Positions 1 to 12,180 of a stretch of DNA of 64,000 nt are shown here, piece by piece. The DNA is from Forficula auricularia (taxonomy: Eukaryota; Arthropoda; Insecta; Dermaptera; Forficulidae). The position numbers and the translations under genes are program-made. Below the pieces are notes generated by a model, which was not told the DNA's origin, made no database searches, and saw nothing but the letters and a program-made list of their open reading frames with translations. Within the stretch, counting starts at the first letter, position 1. Every line of letters begins with the position of its first letter. Where the stretch lies: positions 1,622,749-1,686,748 of the forward strand of contig JALMQS010000841.1 in the NCBI GenBank assembly GCA_024734495.1, in the 5' to 3' direction.

Positions 1-1225
1 GTTCTTAATAAGCAATATTGAAAGCTGTTGAGACAATGACTTAAGCGAAAAAACGTCAAAAAAAATACTAAATTTAACCCACTTTTTAAGTTAAATAAAT
101 GCGTTGTTGCCAGCTTGTTTTTAGTGTAAATTTTTCATTATTTATTCATTATTATCTCAGAAACTGTGTTGTAACTATGAATTAAAATTTTCTTAAAAAA
201 TTTGTTACTGTTTAATGTTGGTTATTTATAACAATCGTAAGATGAGTTTCTTGATTATAATTAAATATGTATGTAAACTTTTCGATATCCCGTATAGTGC
301 AATGTATATGAGTCTGAAAAACTCTACCTTTGGAATTTAATATTTCTTGAACTGTATTGTTCATAAATTTCGTTTTGCCACCAATCGATGCAGAATTATT
401 TAAATAATAATCCGTCTAAATTTCAAAAAAATCCTAAGAAAACCCATATGGTGAAACAACTACCTTAAATGGGTTTTAATTAATATGATAGTAGTATGGG
501 ACTTAAAGTATTTTAAAAATTAAGATGGACCATTTTAATTATGCATGTTGCGTAAATGAATATTTGAAATATTTACTTGTAACCTAAAAAGAATAATTTT
601 TTTAATAAGTTTTTTATTTTCATCATGGGTGGTCCGGGAAAACCACGCGAATCATGAAACCTAACCACGACTGTTTTAACATAAAATGTAACCACAAGAC
701 GATTATAATTTAAATATTTATATTATTTGGAATTTAAATATGCACGGGTCCTTAGAGAATAGATAAACTCTATGTGAGTGGGATTTAAGTATTATTCATA
801 GCATGAATTCCAAGTAGCTTAAAGGGATGAATTCTAAAACCCCAGGTAAGTGAGTCTATTTAAGGGATAAAAATCTTGAATCAAATCACAAAGCCGGGTA
901 GATACGAATCCAAAGCGAAGCAAAGGTACACAAGAGAGAGAGAAAACAAGAGAAATTAAATCAATTGGACCGCCGGGTTGGGTTTTGCGTTATGGACCAG
1001 TGGTCATTTGAAAAGGGTGTAATTACAAAGGATTTTAAAGAGGAAAATTATTAGAAAAAAGAAATATCTGTTTTGTTCACAGTAAATAACTTTCCAAACT
1101 CCGCTTCAATAGTATTATCACTTAAAATATTTAAAAGTTAAGCAAATTAAAAGTCAAGACTTTTTCAAGAGTTCTAGGCGTTTTTTGATGATTTGGCGAT
1201 TTTCGATGAAGGGTTTGAGATAGAG
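1..1225. other. AT-rich stretch, no gene seen
   Basis: No open reading frame of recognisable origin, no RNA gene and no bounded transposon could be delimited here. A short GA-rich run (about 932-950) is the only compositional feature. Confidence 0.5.
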
Positions 1226-1386
1226 AAACCTTCAAAACCAGGGTGCATAGACACCTACGTCTACACCCTCTCACTTAATCAACTTTCCTTCTCTTCGGTA
1301 ATGCAAGGGTCTTTCGAGATCCATAGGGGCTACACCTTTACTGGTGCAATTCTTCTTGCATTCGATTGCATTAAAAAAAAAAAAAG
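1226..1386 (+). mobile_element. 5'-truncated Jockey-like non-LTR retrotransposon, 3' tail
   Basis: The last codons of the family's reverse-transcriptase ORF (around the residues VHRHLRLHPLT in better copies) are followed by the family 3' UTR, which ends GCATTCGATTGCATT plus a poly-A run. The same sequence recurs at 17422-17842, 21240-21560, 54508-54860 and 56340-56480. The 5' truncation with a poly-A tail is typical of target-primed reverse transcription. Confidence 0.75.
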
Positions 1387-1409
1387 AGAGTTAAAACTAG
1401 CAACAGTTA

Positions 1410-1584
1410 GGGCCAGTTGTATGTCGGTTGGTAAAGTCTTTGTAAAAGTTGACAAAGGGTAAAACCTTAGAATTCAACTTGTGCCCAGCCAGATGGCCAA
1501 TCAGATTAAACGCACTTTCATCTGATAAGGTTTACCCTTTATCAACTTTTACATAGACTTTACCAACCGACATACAACTGGCCC
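1410..1584. mobile_element. PIF/Harbinger-type MITE, near-perfect palindrome
   Basis: Arms of about 60 bp starting GGGCCAGTTGTATG are inverted at the right end and flanked on both sides by TTA (1407-1409 and 1585-1587). A 3-bp TTA duplication with GGGCC termini is characteristic of PIF/Harbinger elements. It sits just downstream of the Jockey poly-A tail and has no coding capacity. Confidence 0.65.
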
Positions 1585-1640
1585 TTAGTAACACAAACGC
1601 GTGACTTAAACTTCAGTTCATTAACTACAATCGTCTAAGA

Positions 1641-2638
1641 CAGTGTTTCTCAACCTTTTCTAGAGCGAGGAACCCTAGAGCATTTATATTTATTTCTGAG
1701 GAACCCCCTAGCTGTAAAATATGAGATATTTAATTTTTCGTCAAAATATCAACATCATGCTACTTTTATAGCTTCCAAATATAACATAACGCCGCCGATA
1801 AAGGTGTTGCCACATTTTAAAAATTTGCTAGATTTTGGGGAAGTTGGGTACAAAAACGTGCATTTTAAATTACAATCCCTAACATTTTTATTTTCATGAA
1901 TAATATTATTATTACATTTTTTTGATAATGTCATTAGCCTGATAATGACTGAGGGTTTGCTTCGCGAGGCTAGCCCCTTGAGGCAAATGCCTGGTCGGTC
2001 AGTACGTGCCTGCCCAAGGCAAAGTGCCCGTTGCCTCGTCTGAGGCTGCCTCGGCCCGATCCATCGGTTATCGATTTTTGTGAATGCTCAAAGGCGCCTC
2101 GGGTCGTTTCCTGCGTTTACTCAAGACGGTTCTGCGGCAAACTCCCGAGGCAGCCTCGCGAGGCTGCTTGCTCAGTCAGTATCCGACTATTGGGATACTC
2201 ATATGCCTCTTTCGGTTTTTTTTTACATATTCAATGTATACTCATAAATAACATTCTCATCTATTTGAAAAGTAATATTATTTCAAATGTCATTAATAAC
2301 AAAATAATAATAAAACAATTTAAATGATGTTTTCATTTTGTTACTAATGTAACGCAATCGTTGTATTATAAGAAAGTTAAGGTACTTTAGAGCAACAAAA
2401 ATGGTATTGGTACTAAGACAATAATTGTGATATTCATCGCATTCTTAAGTATCAATGATTTTTTTTACTATAAGGTAATACTTAGACTCTAAATTTATTA
2501 TTTTTTCTTTACATCACACATTTTTTGAAAGGTGATACTACTAAATACTATTTTTGTTTTTCTAATATTTTTTCTTTTATTGACCTCTAGGCGCGGAACC
2601 CCAAACCTACCTTGTGGAACCCAGGTTGAGAATCACTG
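1641..2638. mobile_element. hAT transposon, non-autonomous, about 1 kb
   Basis: The termini CAGTGTTTCTCAACCT and AGGTTGAGAATCACTG form inverted repeats. They are flanked by a perfect 8-bp duplication GTCTAAGA (1633-1640 and 2639-2646), diagnostic of hAT transposition. No transposase ORF remains. A GC-rich element is nested inside (1948-2177). Confidence 0.9.
1948..2177. repeat. Nested GC-rich inverted-repeat element
   Basis: The ends GACTGAG..TTGCTTCGCGAGGC and their inverted counterpart bound a segment far richer in GC than its surroundings, built from GCCTCG/CGAGGC words. No TSD could be confirmed. An open frame over it (2031-2327) follows these words and is not a plausible gene. Confidence 0.5.
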
Positions 2639-2809
2639 GTCTAAGACATCCCATTTTTATTTCCGCTACTCCATATAATTCTATTAGAAAAAATAGTAGA
2701 AATTTTGTTTTCGTGAAAAACTTCAAAGTTGAGATTTTTAAAGATATGTTTGTTTCAAACCCCCCCAGAATCAAAAAAAATATTTTTGCAGTTTGAAAAA
2801 TGTCTGAAT

Positions 2810-3495
2810 AAAAAATTCAAGCCAAATGCAGAGATCAAATAATTTTTGTGATTGGTCGATGTCACCAATTTCCCTAAAATTTGTAGAATATTAACGGTAC
2901 CATCCCTTTAATCAAAACTCCGAATATTTTTGAAAAATTATTTTTATTTTCTCCTAAAAAAAAGTATAGAATATCGCCGTAAAGACCTCGTCTATCTCCT
3001 AAACTAGTGATCACAGAGAAATAAAAAATATAAACTTTTTTGTAGAATATTTGAATCCCTTAAAATTGTTTCATGTAAGTTTTTCTATAGGTCAATTATT
3101 TTTGAAGGTATAACTGTTCTGAGATTAATTGTAACATATATTTCACCATTTTTGCCTAACCATTTGAAATATACATATTTATATAATGACCATTGTTAAC
3201 GTCAATTTAATAATAAACAAAATTGTATATAAGACTCTAAGCTCTACGATTAATACTTAAAAAGTTATTGGAGTTTAAAAAATGTATAGTCAGAAAATTC
3301 CAAAGGCCAATGAATTGATCAAATAATTTTTTTTTTGAATCGAAAAAAAGTGAAAATTGGTCGAGGTCACCGATTTCGATGAAAATTTTTAGAATGTTAA
3401 GAGGACCATCCCTTTAACCAAAACTGAGAATATTTTTGAAAAATTATTTTTATTTTCTCCAAAAAAAATTCTTGAATATCCATGTAAAAACTTTG
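2810..3495. repeat. Diverged direct duplication
   Basis: A segment of about 190 bp at 2810-2995 recurs at about 3285-3490, including the words GATCAAATAATTTTT, CATCCCTTTAA and GAATATTTTTGAAAAATTATTTTT. No coding content was seen, and the sequence between the copies is AT-rich and unassigned. Confidence 0.6.
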
Positions 3496-3793
3496 TTTAT
3501 AAAAAAATATTTTTTTGAAATATTACCATATTTATTTAGAAAAAAAATTTATTCATTAATAAAGGCGAAGGATATTTATTAGATAAAACAAATAATATGA
3601 TAAAATCGTCCAAAAGGCATTCTGTAATGAAAATTCATCTCATGTTAGGGACCACCTTTTGAGTCATTTTTTCTGATTTTTTTGAATTTTCGTCAAGTTG
3701 GAAAGCCCAAAATATAACCTTATTGAAATTATAACTTCAAAATAAGAGCAAGCCCGGAGATGCCATTTCAATACAAGCCACTTGTTCTATATA

Positions 3794-4353
3794 GGGGGAA
3801 AGTGGGGGAATATCGACCGCCGGGCAAAATCGGCCAGTTTCAAATCTCATAAATTTGGCGCAATACGAGCGAAATTTAGAGACCATTCGAAGGATGGCTT
3901 CATATATGCCTAATTTATATGGTTAGTATTGTACCATTATCGCTCGTCTTCTCTAAATGCTGTCAGTTTTGCAGATGTTTAGACTTTTCTTATTAGAATC
4001 GTGCTGGTCTTATTAAGGAAAGAACTAATAACAATTTTAAATCAAGTACGTAATAAATATAAACATTACTAATGTTGCAATGTTAAATTTAAATTTATTT
4101 CAAAATATTACTGCTTGGTCGATTGCCCTCCCCCGTGATCGATATTACCCCACTGGTCGAAATTACCCCATATTTTTCGATTTTAAAAAAGTACCTTATA
4201 AAAAAAACATTCAATTGTTTGCAAATTCAATAGAAGACACTCATAATAGATAAAGTAACCAAGTAATTTGACCATTTTGAGCATCTTATTACCAAGATTA
4301 ATACTTGATATTTTTAACAGCGCTCAAGAAGCCGATATTCCACCACATTCCCC
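3794..4353. mobile_element. TA-flanked DNA transposon remnant (family uncertain)
   Basis: The ends GGGGGAAAGTGGGGGAATATCG and CGATATTCCACCACATTCCCC are imperfect inverted repeats of about 21 bp. TA lies directly outside each end (3792-3793 and 4354-4355). A TA duplication fits Tc1/mariner-type or other TA-targeting elements. No transposase frame survives. Confidence 0.6.
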
Positions 4354-5477
4354 TAAGTGAAATTAAAAATTACAATGAATAATTCAGAAAGATGTTTAAT
4401 AATATATATTTTTTTTTAATTAAATTTTGTGTTTGGTAAATCATTAAAATTACATGCTTGTGTAGCAAAATAATAATAATAATAAAATAATGGACTTGAG
4501 TTTTAAAAGGGATTGCTTCGAAATATATATATATTTAAAAAAGGCGTCTCTTTATACTCATTTTAATGAGGTATCGATTTTACAATGATTGTATAAAGAG
4601 ATAAGCATTAATACTATTTCATGCTGAGATAGAAGAGCTGCATATATAATTTTCACGTGGCTTTGAAGTAAAAGAGAGCAAAATAATGAACCGTTTATAG
4701 AAGAAGACACCAACAAGGAATTCCAAGAATAGCTGGATTAGATGAAGATCGATTCTAAATGGAGCTGGAAAACCCAAACAAAATCCCCCTGGGGTGTTTT
4801 AATGGGGGGGGGGGGGGGGTGCTAGGTAATTGACTTCTCCCAAGTTTATTAAATCTCCGAGAAAATTAAACTTATCATCCACAAGACTCGTTTGAGAATT
4901 TAGAAAAGATTGAACTTGAACATTATATCAATCACTATATTACCGAAATATTATGAAATAAATACAAATTCTTTTAAAAAATATTCTCAAAAGTGAGGAC
5001 AAGACAATCTAATATTGTTTTTAAAATGTTTTAATTGTGTTTTAATGGAAAATATTCGTTGCTGGCTGTCTTATAGTTGAGAGATTTTTGACAAAGAGTT
5101 ATATTGAATGAACCACTGATGAAGTCTCAATAAAGTGACGAAACGTATGGTAAATTGAATAAATAACTCTGCTGTTCGATTTTTGTCTACTTCCCTGCTA
5201 TTTTAAAATATTCTCAAAACGTTTAGAAATCGAAACGTTTGGGGAGAGATTCTCGCTGAGTCGTAGACAAACTGGTGTACTGGCAAAGTTTCACCATATG
5301 AATTTTTTAAATTTTTTTATCTTGGAAATTGACAGAAATTTTTCCCAAATACGGTATAGGTATGCTGCTAATAATAATAATTAAATGCTTGATAATAACT
5401 CCAAAAAAGCGAAGCAAAGATAAAATTTTATTTTATATGGTGATTAATGAAAGAGTTATTTGCGAATTTAATTAAAA
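4354..5477. other. No gene; G-tract and a stem motif
   Basis: AT-rich non-coding sequence with a run of 16 G (4804-4819). A motif CTGATGA (5116-5122), a short GTC/GAC stem and GAAAC (5140-5144) is discussed as a hammerhead-like core in the findings. No other feature was recognised. Confidence 0.5.
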
Positions 5478-5970
5478 ATCAACTGGTGTGTTCACCACAC
5501 GACTTTCACATTTTCATTCGCGACACTACTAATTTACATCCTTTCTTTTATTTCGTTTTTTTTTTGATTTTCTCAAAAACGAAAAATCTTTCATGTAAAT
5601 GTCCACTTCCGGTTTTCTGATTTCAAACAAAAGTTTCTGTACTCCTTTTATCCTATATCGAGCTTAAGTTTCGAATTTCATAGCTCTGAGACTTATGGTT
5701 GCTTAACGCAGGCGGTACATACGTACATACGTACATACATACGCACGCACTGACCAGTGGATTTTTGGCCTCTGGGGACCACAATATCCGGTTTTATGTC
5801 CTAAATCCGGTTTTCAACTATTAAGGGCATCAATTCCTTCCACCTAGAAGTTACAAAATTAAATTAACGTTTTTCATCTCTGAGATACAAGCTCTCAAAG
5901 AGTCAGGACCCAGACAGGGCATCGCAATACTTCCACATTATATTCTATGAATATAAATGTGAAAGTAAAA
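5478..5970 (-). repeat. Interspersed repeat family X (terminal hairpin), full-length-like copy
   Basis: Read on the minus strand it begins near ACTTTCACATTTATATTC and ends in a hairpin GTGTGGTGAACACAC followed by CAGTTGATTTTT. Internal landmarks are GGTTTTATGTCCTAAA, CTTCCACCTAGAAGTTAC and a (GTAC/CATA)n stretch. Related copies lie at 13036-13190, 27335-27645, 29485-29955 and 34895-35295. The end hairpin resembles a Helitron 3' end, but the CTRR terminus is not seen, so class is open. Confidence 0.6.
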
Positions 5971-6964
5971 AGGATGTAATTAACAACCTGAGATCTCTTT
6001 ATAAAATATTAAAAATAGATTAAAAATATCAATTTTCATTTAAAAAAAAATATATATATAGGTATATAAGTATATTTGACTGAATCAACTTGTAAGTTGA
6101 GGTAGAATTCAGATATTTGATGGATTATTTACAAGTAAAGTCGGCTATGCTATGCTATATATCATATTTTCTTATTTTAACTTAATTAATGGCAAATTTC
6201 TGCTTGTATCCGAATTATATAGGGTTAAAGGGTTGCAAGGTTTCCCAGCCCCCTTTACGCCTCATCAAGTCATCAATCATTATGCATGGGCGTGGTCAGG
6301 AGTAGAGTATATCCCGACTAAGGCCCCTCAGAGAACCTGGGACAAGGCACAATTTTCGGCGAAATATAATATTATAAGGATTTATTATCTGATGCAGCTC
6401 TTGTTGCGAATAATGATGACAATCTCTGACGCCTCCTCTATAAATTATCCCTTTTCTATGAAAGTTCGACCTCAAAATTGAAAATTCCCTACAGGGACTT
6501 ACTTCAATGCAAATTCTAATTATAAAATACCTTCTTTGATCCGTCAGACATGGATTCAAGAGGTACAGGATCGAGAACAAAAGAAAGGGTATTCAAAAAT
6601 TGTAATTGATGGTTTAATTAAAAATATTGAATGCGTATTTTCTCTTTTGAAAAGTATTGAAATATGAATTAGAGTAAAAGGGGAAAACTTTTTCTCCACT
6701 CGATAGGCTCTCGGTAAATTTTGGATATGGTCGGCGGAGGGGTGGGCTATACCAAGCCAGCTTGATTTAAAGCCATATACTAGAAATAAGTTTATTTTGC
6801 TCTATTCAAAAATGTTTTTATATTTTTTTAATTAATGAACTTGCAAGTAAATAAAGGATTTTAAATGGGGTTTTTACTAAGGGGCCATTCATAAAATACG
6901 TTCTCTAATAGAGGGAGAGGGAGAGGTATTGCAACAAAGAAAAACAAAACAAAAATTACTAGGA
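5971..6964. other. Unassigned region with an unconvincing ORF
   Basis: It contains a 109-codon open frame (6152-6481, +) overlapped by a frame on the other strand. Neither product resembles a family I know, the start lies in AT-rich sequence, and no intron/exon context is visible. Nothing else was recognised. Confidence 0.3.
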
Positions 6965-7018
6965 TCAACTCGAGGAACCCCTAAAACGTTTGAGTGGAAC
7001 ACAGGTTGAAGAACACTG
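6965..7018. mobile_element. hAT right-end remnant
   Basis: The sequence GAGGAACCCCTAAAACG..ACAGGTTGAAGAACACTG matches the right end of the hAT at 1641-2638 (GGAACCCCAAAC..CAGGTTGAGAATCACTG). The left end is missing. Confidence 0.55.
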
Positions 7019-7825
7019 CCCTATATCTTCCAAAATAGTTGTGATATCAAATTCGTTCTTATTCGCAGTTCATAGAGAGAAGACTAATTTTGAGAATTTC
7101 CTTAAGAACTTTAAGTTAAGCCGCTTCTGAATGCAGAAGTCACAAAAACCACTTTGAGACCATTAGACAGCGTCATTTTAAATTTTAAAAATAGAGCCTA
7201 ATTTCACTTAAGGTCTTTACAAAAATACCCTACATTTCAATATAAGAATATATATTTTTTTTTATTTTCTTCCCCCACGAAAAATACGAACCTCCTAAAT
7301 GACTCGATTGAAATTTTAATACAATTTTCGATTTCGGAGAAAATGAATACATCACTTTGTTCAAGTTTGTATCTAGACAGTGTATCGACACTAAGAGTTC
7401 CGTCTAACCTTTGAACAGAATCCTAAAAATTGTAAATTTCTGAGGAAATTCAATACAACCGTTCCTCCTGGCTACGCCCCTGCTAATCAATTCTATCCTT
7501 TTCAATTTAAACGAAAAATTCAATTAGTTTTCTATTTACAGCAATGGTATAGTAAGGCAAAAATAGCTTCAATAGGGCTTATTATAAATGAACGGATATT
7601 ACTGAATTTAACTAGAAAGAACTGCAAACTGGATATATCCGGTAGCAAATTCATTCGCGATTCATCGCTATCTGGGTGACTAGAACTCAGTCTATTGTGT
7701 GACTAATTCGAATGAAATAAATATATAAATAAACATAAAAGTGTAAAAATTTAAAAACGACCTGAATGACAATGCCATTTTTCTCTCCGTGTATCTGTAT
7801 TCCGAATACTACTATAATACAAGAA
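7019..7825. other. No gene recognised
   Basis: AT-rich sequence with no bounded element, RNA gene or plausible coding exon on either strand. Confidence 0.4.
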
Positions 7826-8470
7826 CACTGCTCGACAAAAATTAAACAAAAATTTCACCCGTAAACCTAACAATGGATTCCAGTAGAGTTTTATACGCTG
7901 ATTATCATGCAATTTCCCGATTTTTGACACCACATCAGAGTTTTGAGTTATTATGGGTCAAAATGACGAGAAAGGCCATTTTTACCTATTTTCGAGTCCC
8001 ATTAAAAATTAAACAGCAATATTTGAAATCAAAATATTTTGTTGACGTAATAGAAAACAGCTGATTTTCAAATTACCACTTGTTTTTAGCTCAATTAGAA
8101 CTCGAATTATAACTAAAAAACTAAGAACTTAGGTTTTTATCTATCTTTATTATCCTTTATAATCACGTAGTTTTAGTTTTTTTGTTATAACTACTCGTTA
8201 TAGTCCTAATTGAGCCAAAAACAAGTCGTAATTTAAAAATCAAAGAGAAAGCTGTTTTTTCTATTACGTCAACAAAATATTTTGATTTCAAATATCGATG
8301 TTTAATATGTAATGGGACTCGAATATAGGTCAAAATGACCTCTTTTGTCACCGTTAATATCTTAAAATTCTGACGTGTTGTAAAAAATCGGAAAATTGCA
8401 TGATAATCAGTGTATAAAACTACTGGAATCCATTTTTAGGTTTACGGGGAGAAATTTTTGTTTAGTAGTG
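7826..8470. repeat. Long palindromic (foldback) element, about 645 bp
   Basis: Two arms of about 300 bp are inverted copies of each other. For example, the left arm around 7860-7925 (GGATTCCAGTAGAGTTTTAT) is mirrored at 8381-8447 (ATAAAACTACTGGAATCC). The outer ends carry CACTGCT / AGTAGTG. The arms have diverged by scattered substitutions and small indels. Open frames at 7873-8064 (+) and 8163-8351 (-) are the two arms of the palindrome, not genes. Confidence 0.85.
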
Positions 8471-8984
8471 TAATCGTAGGCAGCTCGTCCTGTAGCCGAA
8501 ACGTGTCTATTTCCAGAATAAAGAATAGAATAGATTTCGGGTTTTCTATATTCAGAGTCTGGCTAAATAGCCATCTATGTTCCCGAGGCCAATAAAAGAA
8601 AAGAAAAAAAAATATTCAGAACTTCTGGTTCAAAAATACGGGCATAAAATAAAAAAACAAAATCGACTTATCATAACGTATATATAGGTATACATATATG
8701 TAAATATCAGTGATTCTAACTAATAAGCTTAAATTTGGCACATGTGTTGGGTTTGCGTTAAGAAACTGCTCCTATTTGTCAATTTTCTACCTCAAATAAT
8801 TCACTGACAAAGATTGCCAAATAGGCAACAATTTTTCAAAAGCGTGCCGAATATTACATTTTCATAAAATTTGCCCTATAATCCTGAGCTTTCTCGTCAA
8901 GTTTCCCCCAAAATTGTATTTTCTCGAAAATATAGTGATAACTTCTCCTAATATAATTTTATCCACCAATTTAATCTACAACAT

Positions 8985-9125
8985 TCTGATATAGCACGAC
9001 ACATAAAAGGCCAACCAAGCCTCTCCAATCTTCCAGGTTTCACTTCCATACAGCGCGATGATACTACATGTTCTCAGCAGCAACTTCCTATCAGAGGCGC
9101 TAGTTAACGATGTGTTCTTATCAAA
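8985..9125 (-). pseudogene. Non-LTR retrotransposon reverse-transcriptase remnant
   Basis: The minus-strand translation contains RKLLLRTCSIIALYGSETWK, the hallmark 'LYGSETW' block found C-terminal to the polymerase core in several arthropod non-LTR reverse transcriptases. Only about 45 codons remain and no start or flanking domain is present. The clade cannot be told from so short a piece. Confidence 0.7.
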
Positions 9126-10904
9126 GAATAAAAATTATTAACTAAATGTCAAGACGGGTGGATTCTCTATTCCATTACATACAATTATTAATTCTATACA
9201 ATACGAAGAGATGTCATTCCTATCGGGATTTTCTTCAATTGTCTAATTGAGAAGGGGTATAATAATTTATGTTTTAGCTTGAGCAATAATTGCTAGAATT
9301 GTTCTAGACTTAATTTCTTTCCGACCTTTGCGTTATTTTACTTCCCAGATAGCAGAATTTTCTAATTCATTCTATATTATCTTTTCCCGACTACTTATAA
9401 TAATGATAAATTATAATGCTTATTAATAACTCCAAAAGCCGAAGCGGATATGAAGCTTTGTTTTGTATGATGATTAATGAAGGAGTTATTCGTAGATTTG
9501 ATCTATTTGTTCTTGTAATTAATAAACTCAGATCATTTAGTAAATATATGAAAAATATTTATTTTCATTTTGATATTAAAAATATATATAATTAACTTGT
9601 GAGTTGAGTTAGCCTTCTGACATTTGGTTTATTTATTATAACAAAATGTTATGATAAATTTTAACCTGCAGATATTTTTTCAGTACTCGATAATATTTGA
9701 ATAAATAAACTATAGTCGAATAAAAATAAAGAAAATAATAGAATTCTGTCTGCAGAGTCCTAGTTCTATATAATTAAACTCGTAAGAGCATTTCTCAAGG
9801 TCGGATAGAGCGGAAAGAATGTCAAGATTTCCACATAAGGCAAAAATAAGGTCTTCGGAAATAATTTATACTTAGAATAATCAAGGCGCACGCCAAGTTC
9901 TCGCACATTCCAGGTGACTATTTACACGAATTAACACTTAAGATTTATTTCTCAACTTTACAACTATTCGCTTCCCATTAGGCTATACTAACATGAAAAT
10001 CATGATAGGCGTGGCATCTATTCGAGAAAAAAATAAACTGCAACGGATCGTTGCTAAACTTTATCCAAATTCATTTGAAATATTAATATGTTTATTCCTT
10101 TATTATTTATTAATCAGATATCACTCGCAATTTGCAGTTCATGTTGACTTAAATTCAAAAATTATGATCGATTCTCATTTAACAGTCGAGGAATAACCAT
10201 TCTACATTCGATTTTTGACGTTTCGGTTATTATTAGTAACCATTGGTGAAGACATGAAGGAATCGACTTAAAATCAAAAATAGCGATCGATTCTCATCTA
10301 GTACTTGAAAAAAGTACTATCTTACTCTAGAGTAAAGTACTTTAAAATATAATTTCCTAAAAACTTTATTTGACCTTTTTTGTGGTCCCCAAGGTACTTA
10401 ATTAGGATATTAAATTTCATCAAAATTGGTTAAGTCATTTTCAAGATATTTAGAAAAAACTAAAAAAGTACCGAAATAAAGTACTAATGTTTGTGGGCCG
10501 ATATGTACCAAAAACTAATCAGCGCTTCATTTTGTTAAAATAATATTAGGTTTTCAATTTCATTTCAATCGGTGCAACGGTGTGGAAAAAATCGTGGGCC
10601 AAAAAACGATAACATCCATCCATCCATACATACATACATACATCCGCACGCACTAAATGAAAAAATCACACTTTTTGGCCTCTCGACGAGACCCCATGTA
10701 ATTTTTGGCAAAACCGTTACGTGCTAATATTCAACCTAATTGAATACTACAATTTGTGATTTTAATTGAGTCCATAGGTTCTGTAATCTTTACCTGAGGA
10801 CCCTTTGAAGTCGCGCTTGCCGCGAGACCGATTACAATACTATCCCCATGCTTCGCATTGAATAAAGTAATAATATTTATTACACCCTTATATTTATTAG
10901 CAAC
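9126..10904. other. No gene; diverged repeat pieces
   Basis: AT-rich. About 10380-10700 resembles a diverged relative of repeat family X, with TGTGGTCCCC, a (CATA)n run at about 10620-10645 and CGCACGCACT followed by TTTTTGGCCTCT. Short direct repeats around GATCGATTCTCAT occur at about 10165 and 10288. No coding exon was recognised. Confidence 0.4.
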
Positions 10905-12180
10905 CGTTTGGGGTGTTATTTAATGGGGAATAAAAAAGTAAACAAACCTACTCTTTTGGGTAAAATGATTTTGTTCCCTGTAAGCTAGTGTATCTGATTT
11001 TCGGCAAAATGTTGTCAAGATTTATTTTATTAAGATCCTGTGAAAATTTTAAGCTTTAACCCTTTCGGAGTAAGAAGGTCATGTAAAATCGCAAATTTTA
11101 GTACTCACTTAATTATTGACTTATTATATATCAAAATTTATAGGATTCTTCAAAACTTGAAATTTGGCCAAAGTATAGATCTTAGATTTCAAACAAAAGA
11201 TTCAAAATGCCACATATAAAATCACCCCTAAATTTATTGTCAACTGCTTGGGGTGTTATTTAACGGGGAATAAAAAAAGTAAACAAACCTACTTTTAAGA
11301 GTAAAATGTTTTTGTGTCCTGTAAGCTAGTGCATCTGATTTTCGCGAAAATGTTGTCAAGATTTATTTTATCTCAGATTCTTTGAAAATTTTAAGCTTTA
11401 TTTCCAAACCCTTTCGGAGATAGGGTACCGCGACATTTCAGCCCCCGACAAAATATCCCCCACAAAACATCCGCCGACAAAATATCCTTCAGACAAAATA
11501 TCCTCCGGCATAATATCTTCTGACAAAATATTCCCTAGTATAAGGGAGAATACAAAAGAGACACCCTGCCCGACGATTGGCTGTTCGGTTTTCAATGTGT
11601 TTGATTAGGAAAAAATGGGAGCCCCAAACACACCCCGCCCGACGATTGGCTGGTTCGGTTTTCAATGTGTGTTTGATTAGAAAAAAATGGGAGCCCGAAA
11701 CACACCCCGCCCGGACTAAACTTTCGGAGGTTCGGTTAATATATATTAACCGAACCGGAGTCGATTTGCATAAGATTCACGCGGGGAATGGTTATTTTCT
11801 CATGAGATATTTTGTCTGAAGGATATTTTGTCGGGGGATGTTTTGTCGGGGATATTTTGTCGGGGGCTGAAATGTCTTGGAATCCGGAGATAGAGGTCCT
11901 AGAAAATCGCAGATTTTAGCACTCACTCAGTGACTGACTTATTATCAAAATCGATAGGGTTATTTTTATTAATAATAACGGCTCCCCAGGAATTGAAAAT
12001 CTTGGTAAATCCAAGGGAAGGCAACGGGAAATCACCTCTGCGAAAAATATCTCCAGGAAAATTACAATGGAGAGGATACTCTCGATAGTAATCGCTGACG
12101 CTCGGTTGAATATGACACTTGAAGAAGAAGAATAGGATTCTTCAAGACGGATGATTTTGAAATTTGACACAAGAATATAA
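10905..12180. repeat. Tandem duplication, second copy interrupted by a transposon
   Basis: Copy 1 (about 10905-11165) and copy 2 (about 11238-11423 continued at 11894-11960) share GGGGTGTTATTTAA, CCTGTAAGCTAGTG, ATGTTGTCAAGATTTATTTTAT, AACCCTTTCGGAG and CAGTGACTGACTTATTAT-like words. Copy 1 keeps the uninterrupted junction; copy 2 is split by the element at 11424-11885. Confidence 0.8.
11424..11885. mobile_element. DNA transposon with 8-bp TSD and GACAAAATATCC-repeat arms
   Basis: The flanking GGAGATAG occurs at 11416-11423 and 11886-11893. Subterminal arms contain the inverted sequence ACATTTCAGCCCCCGACAAA and several units of (C)GACAAAATATCC. The centre holds a tandem repeat of about 72 bp, in which GCCCGACGATTGGCTG..TTCGGTTTTCAATGTG occurs twice. 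Open frames here are repeat translations. The 8-bp duplication suits a hAT-like enzyme, but the termini are not classical hAT ends. Confidence 0.8.

Noticed and set aside
1193..1462. 89-codon frame
   Set aside because: It crosses the Jockey 3' tail, its poly-A and the Harbinger MITE; it has no coding meaning.
6152..6580. Overlapping 109- and 94-codon frames
   Set aside because: Neither product shows a known motif, the two strands shadow one another, and no splice or promoter context supports a gene.
7751..8351. Similar short proteins on opposite strands
   Set aside because: They are the two arms of one palindrome.
11398..11819. Frames on both strands over the 8-bp-TSD element
   Set aside because: They translate the GACAAAATATCC and 72-bp repeats.
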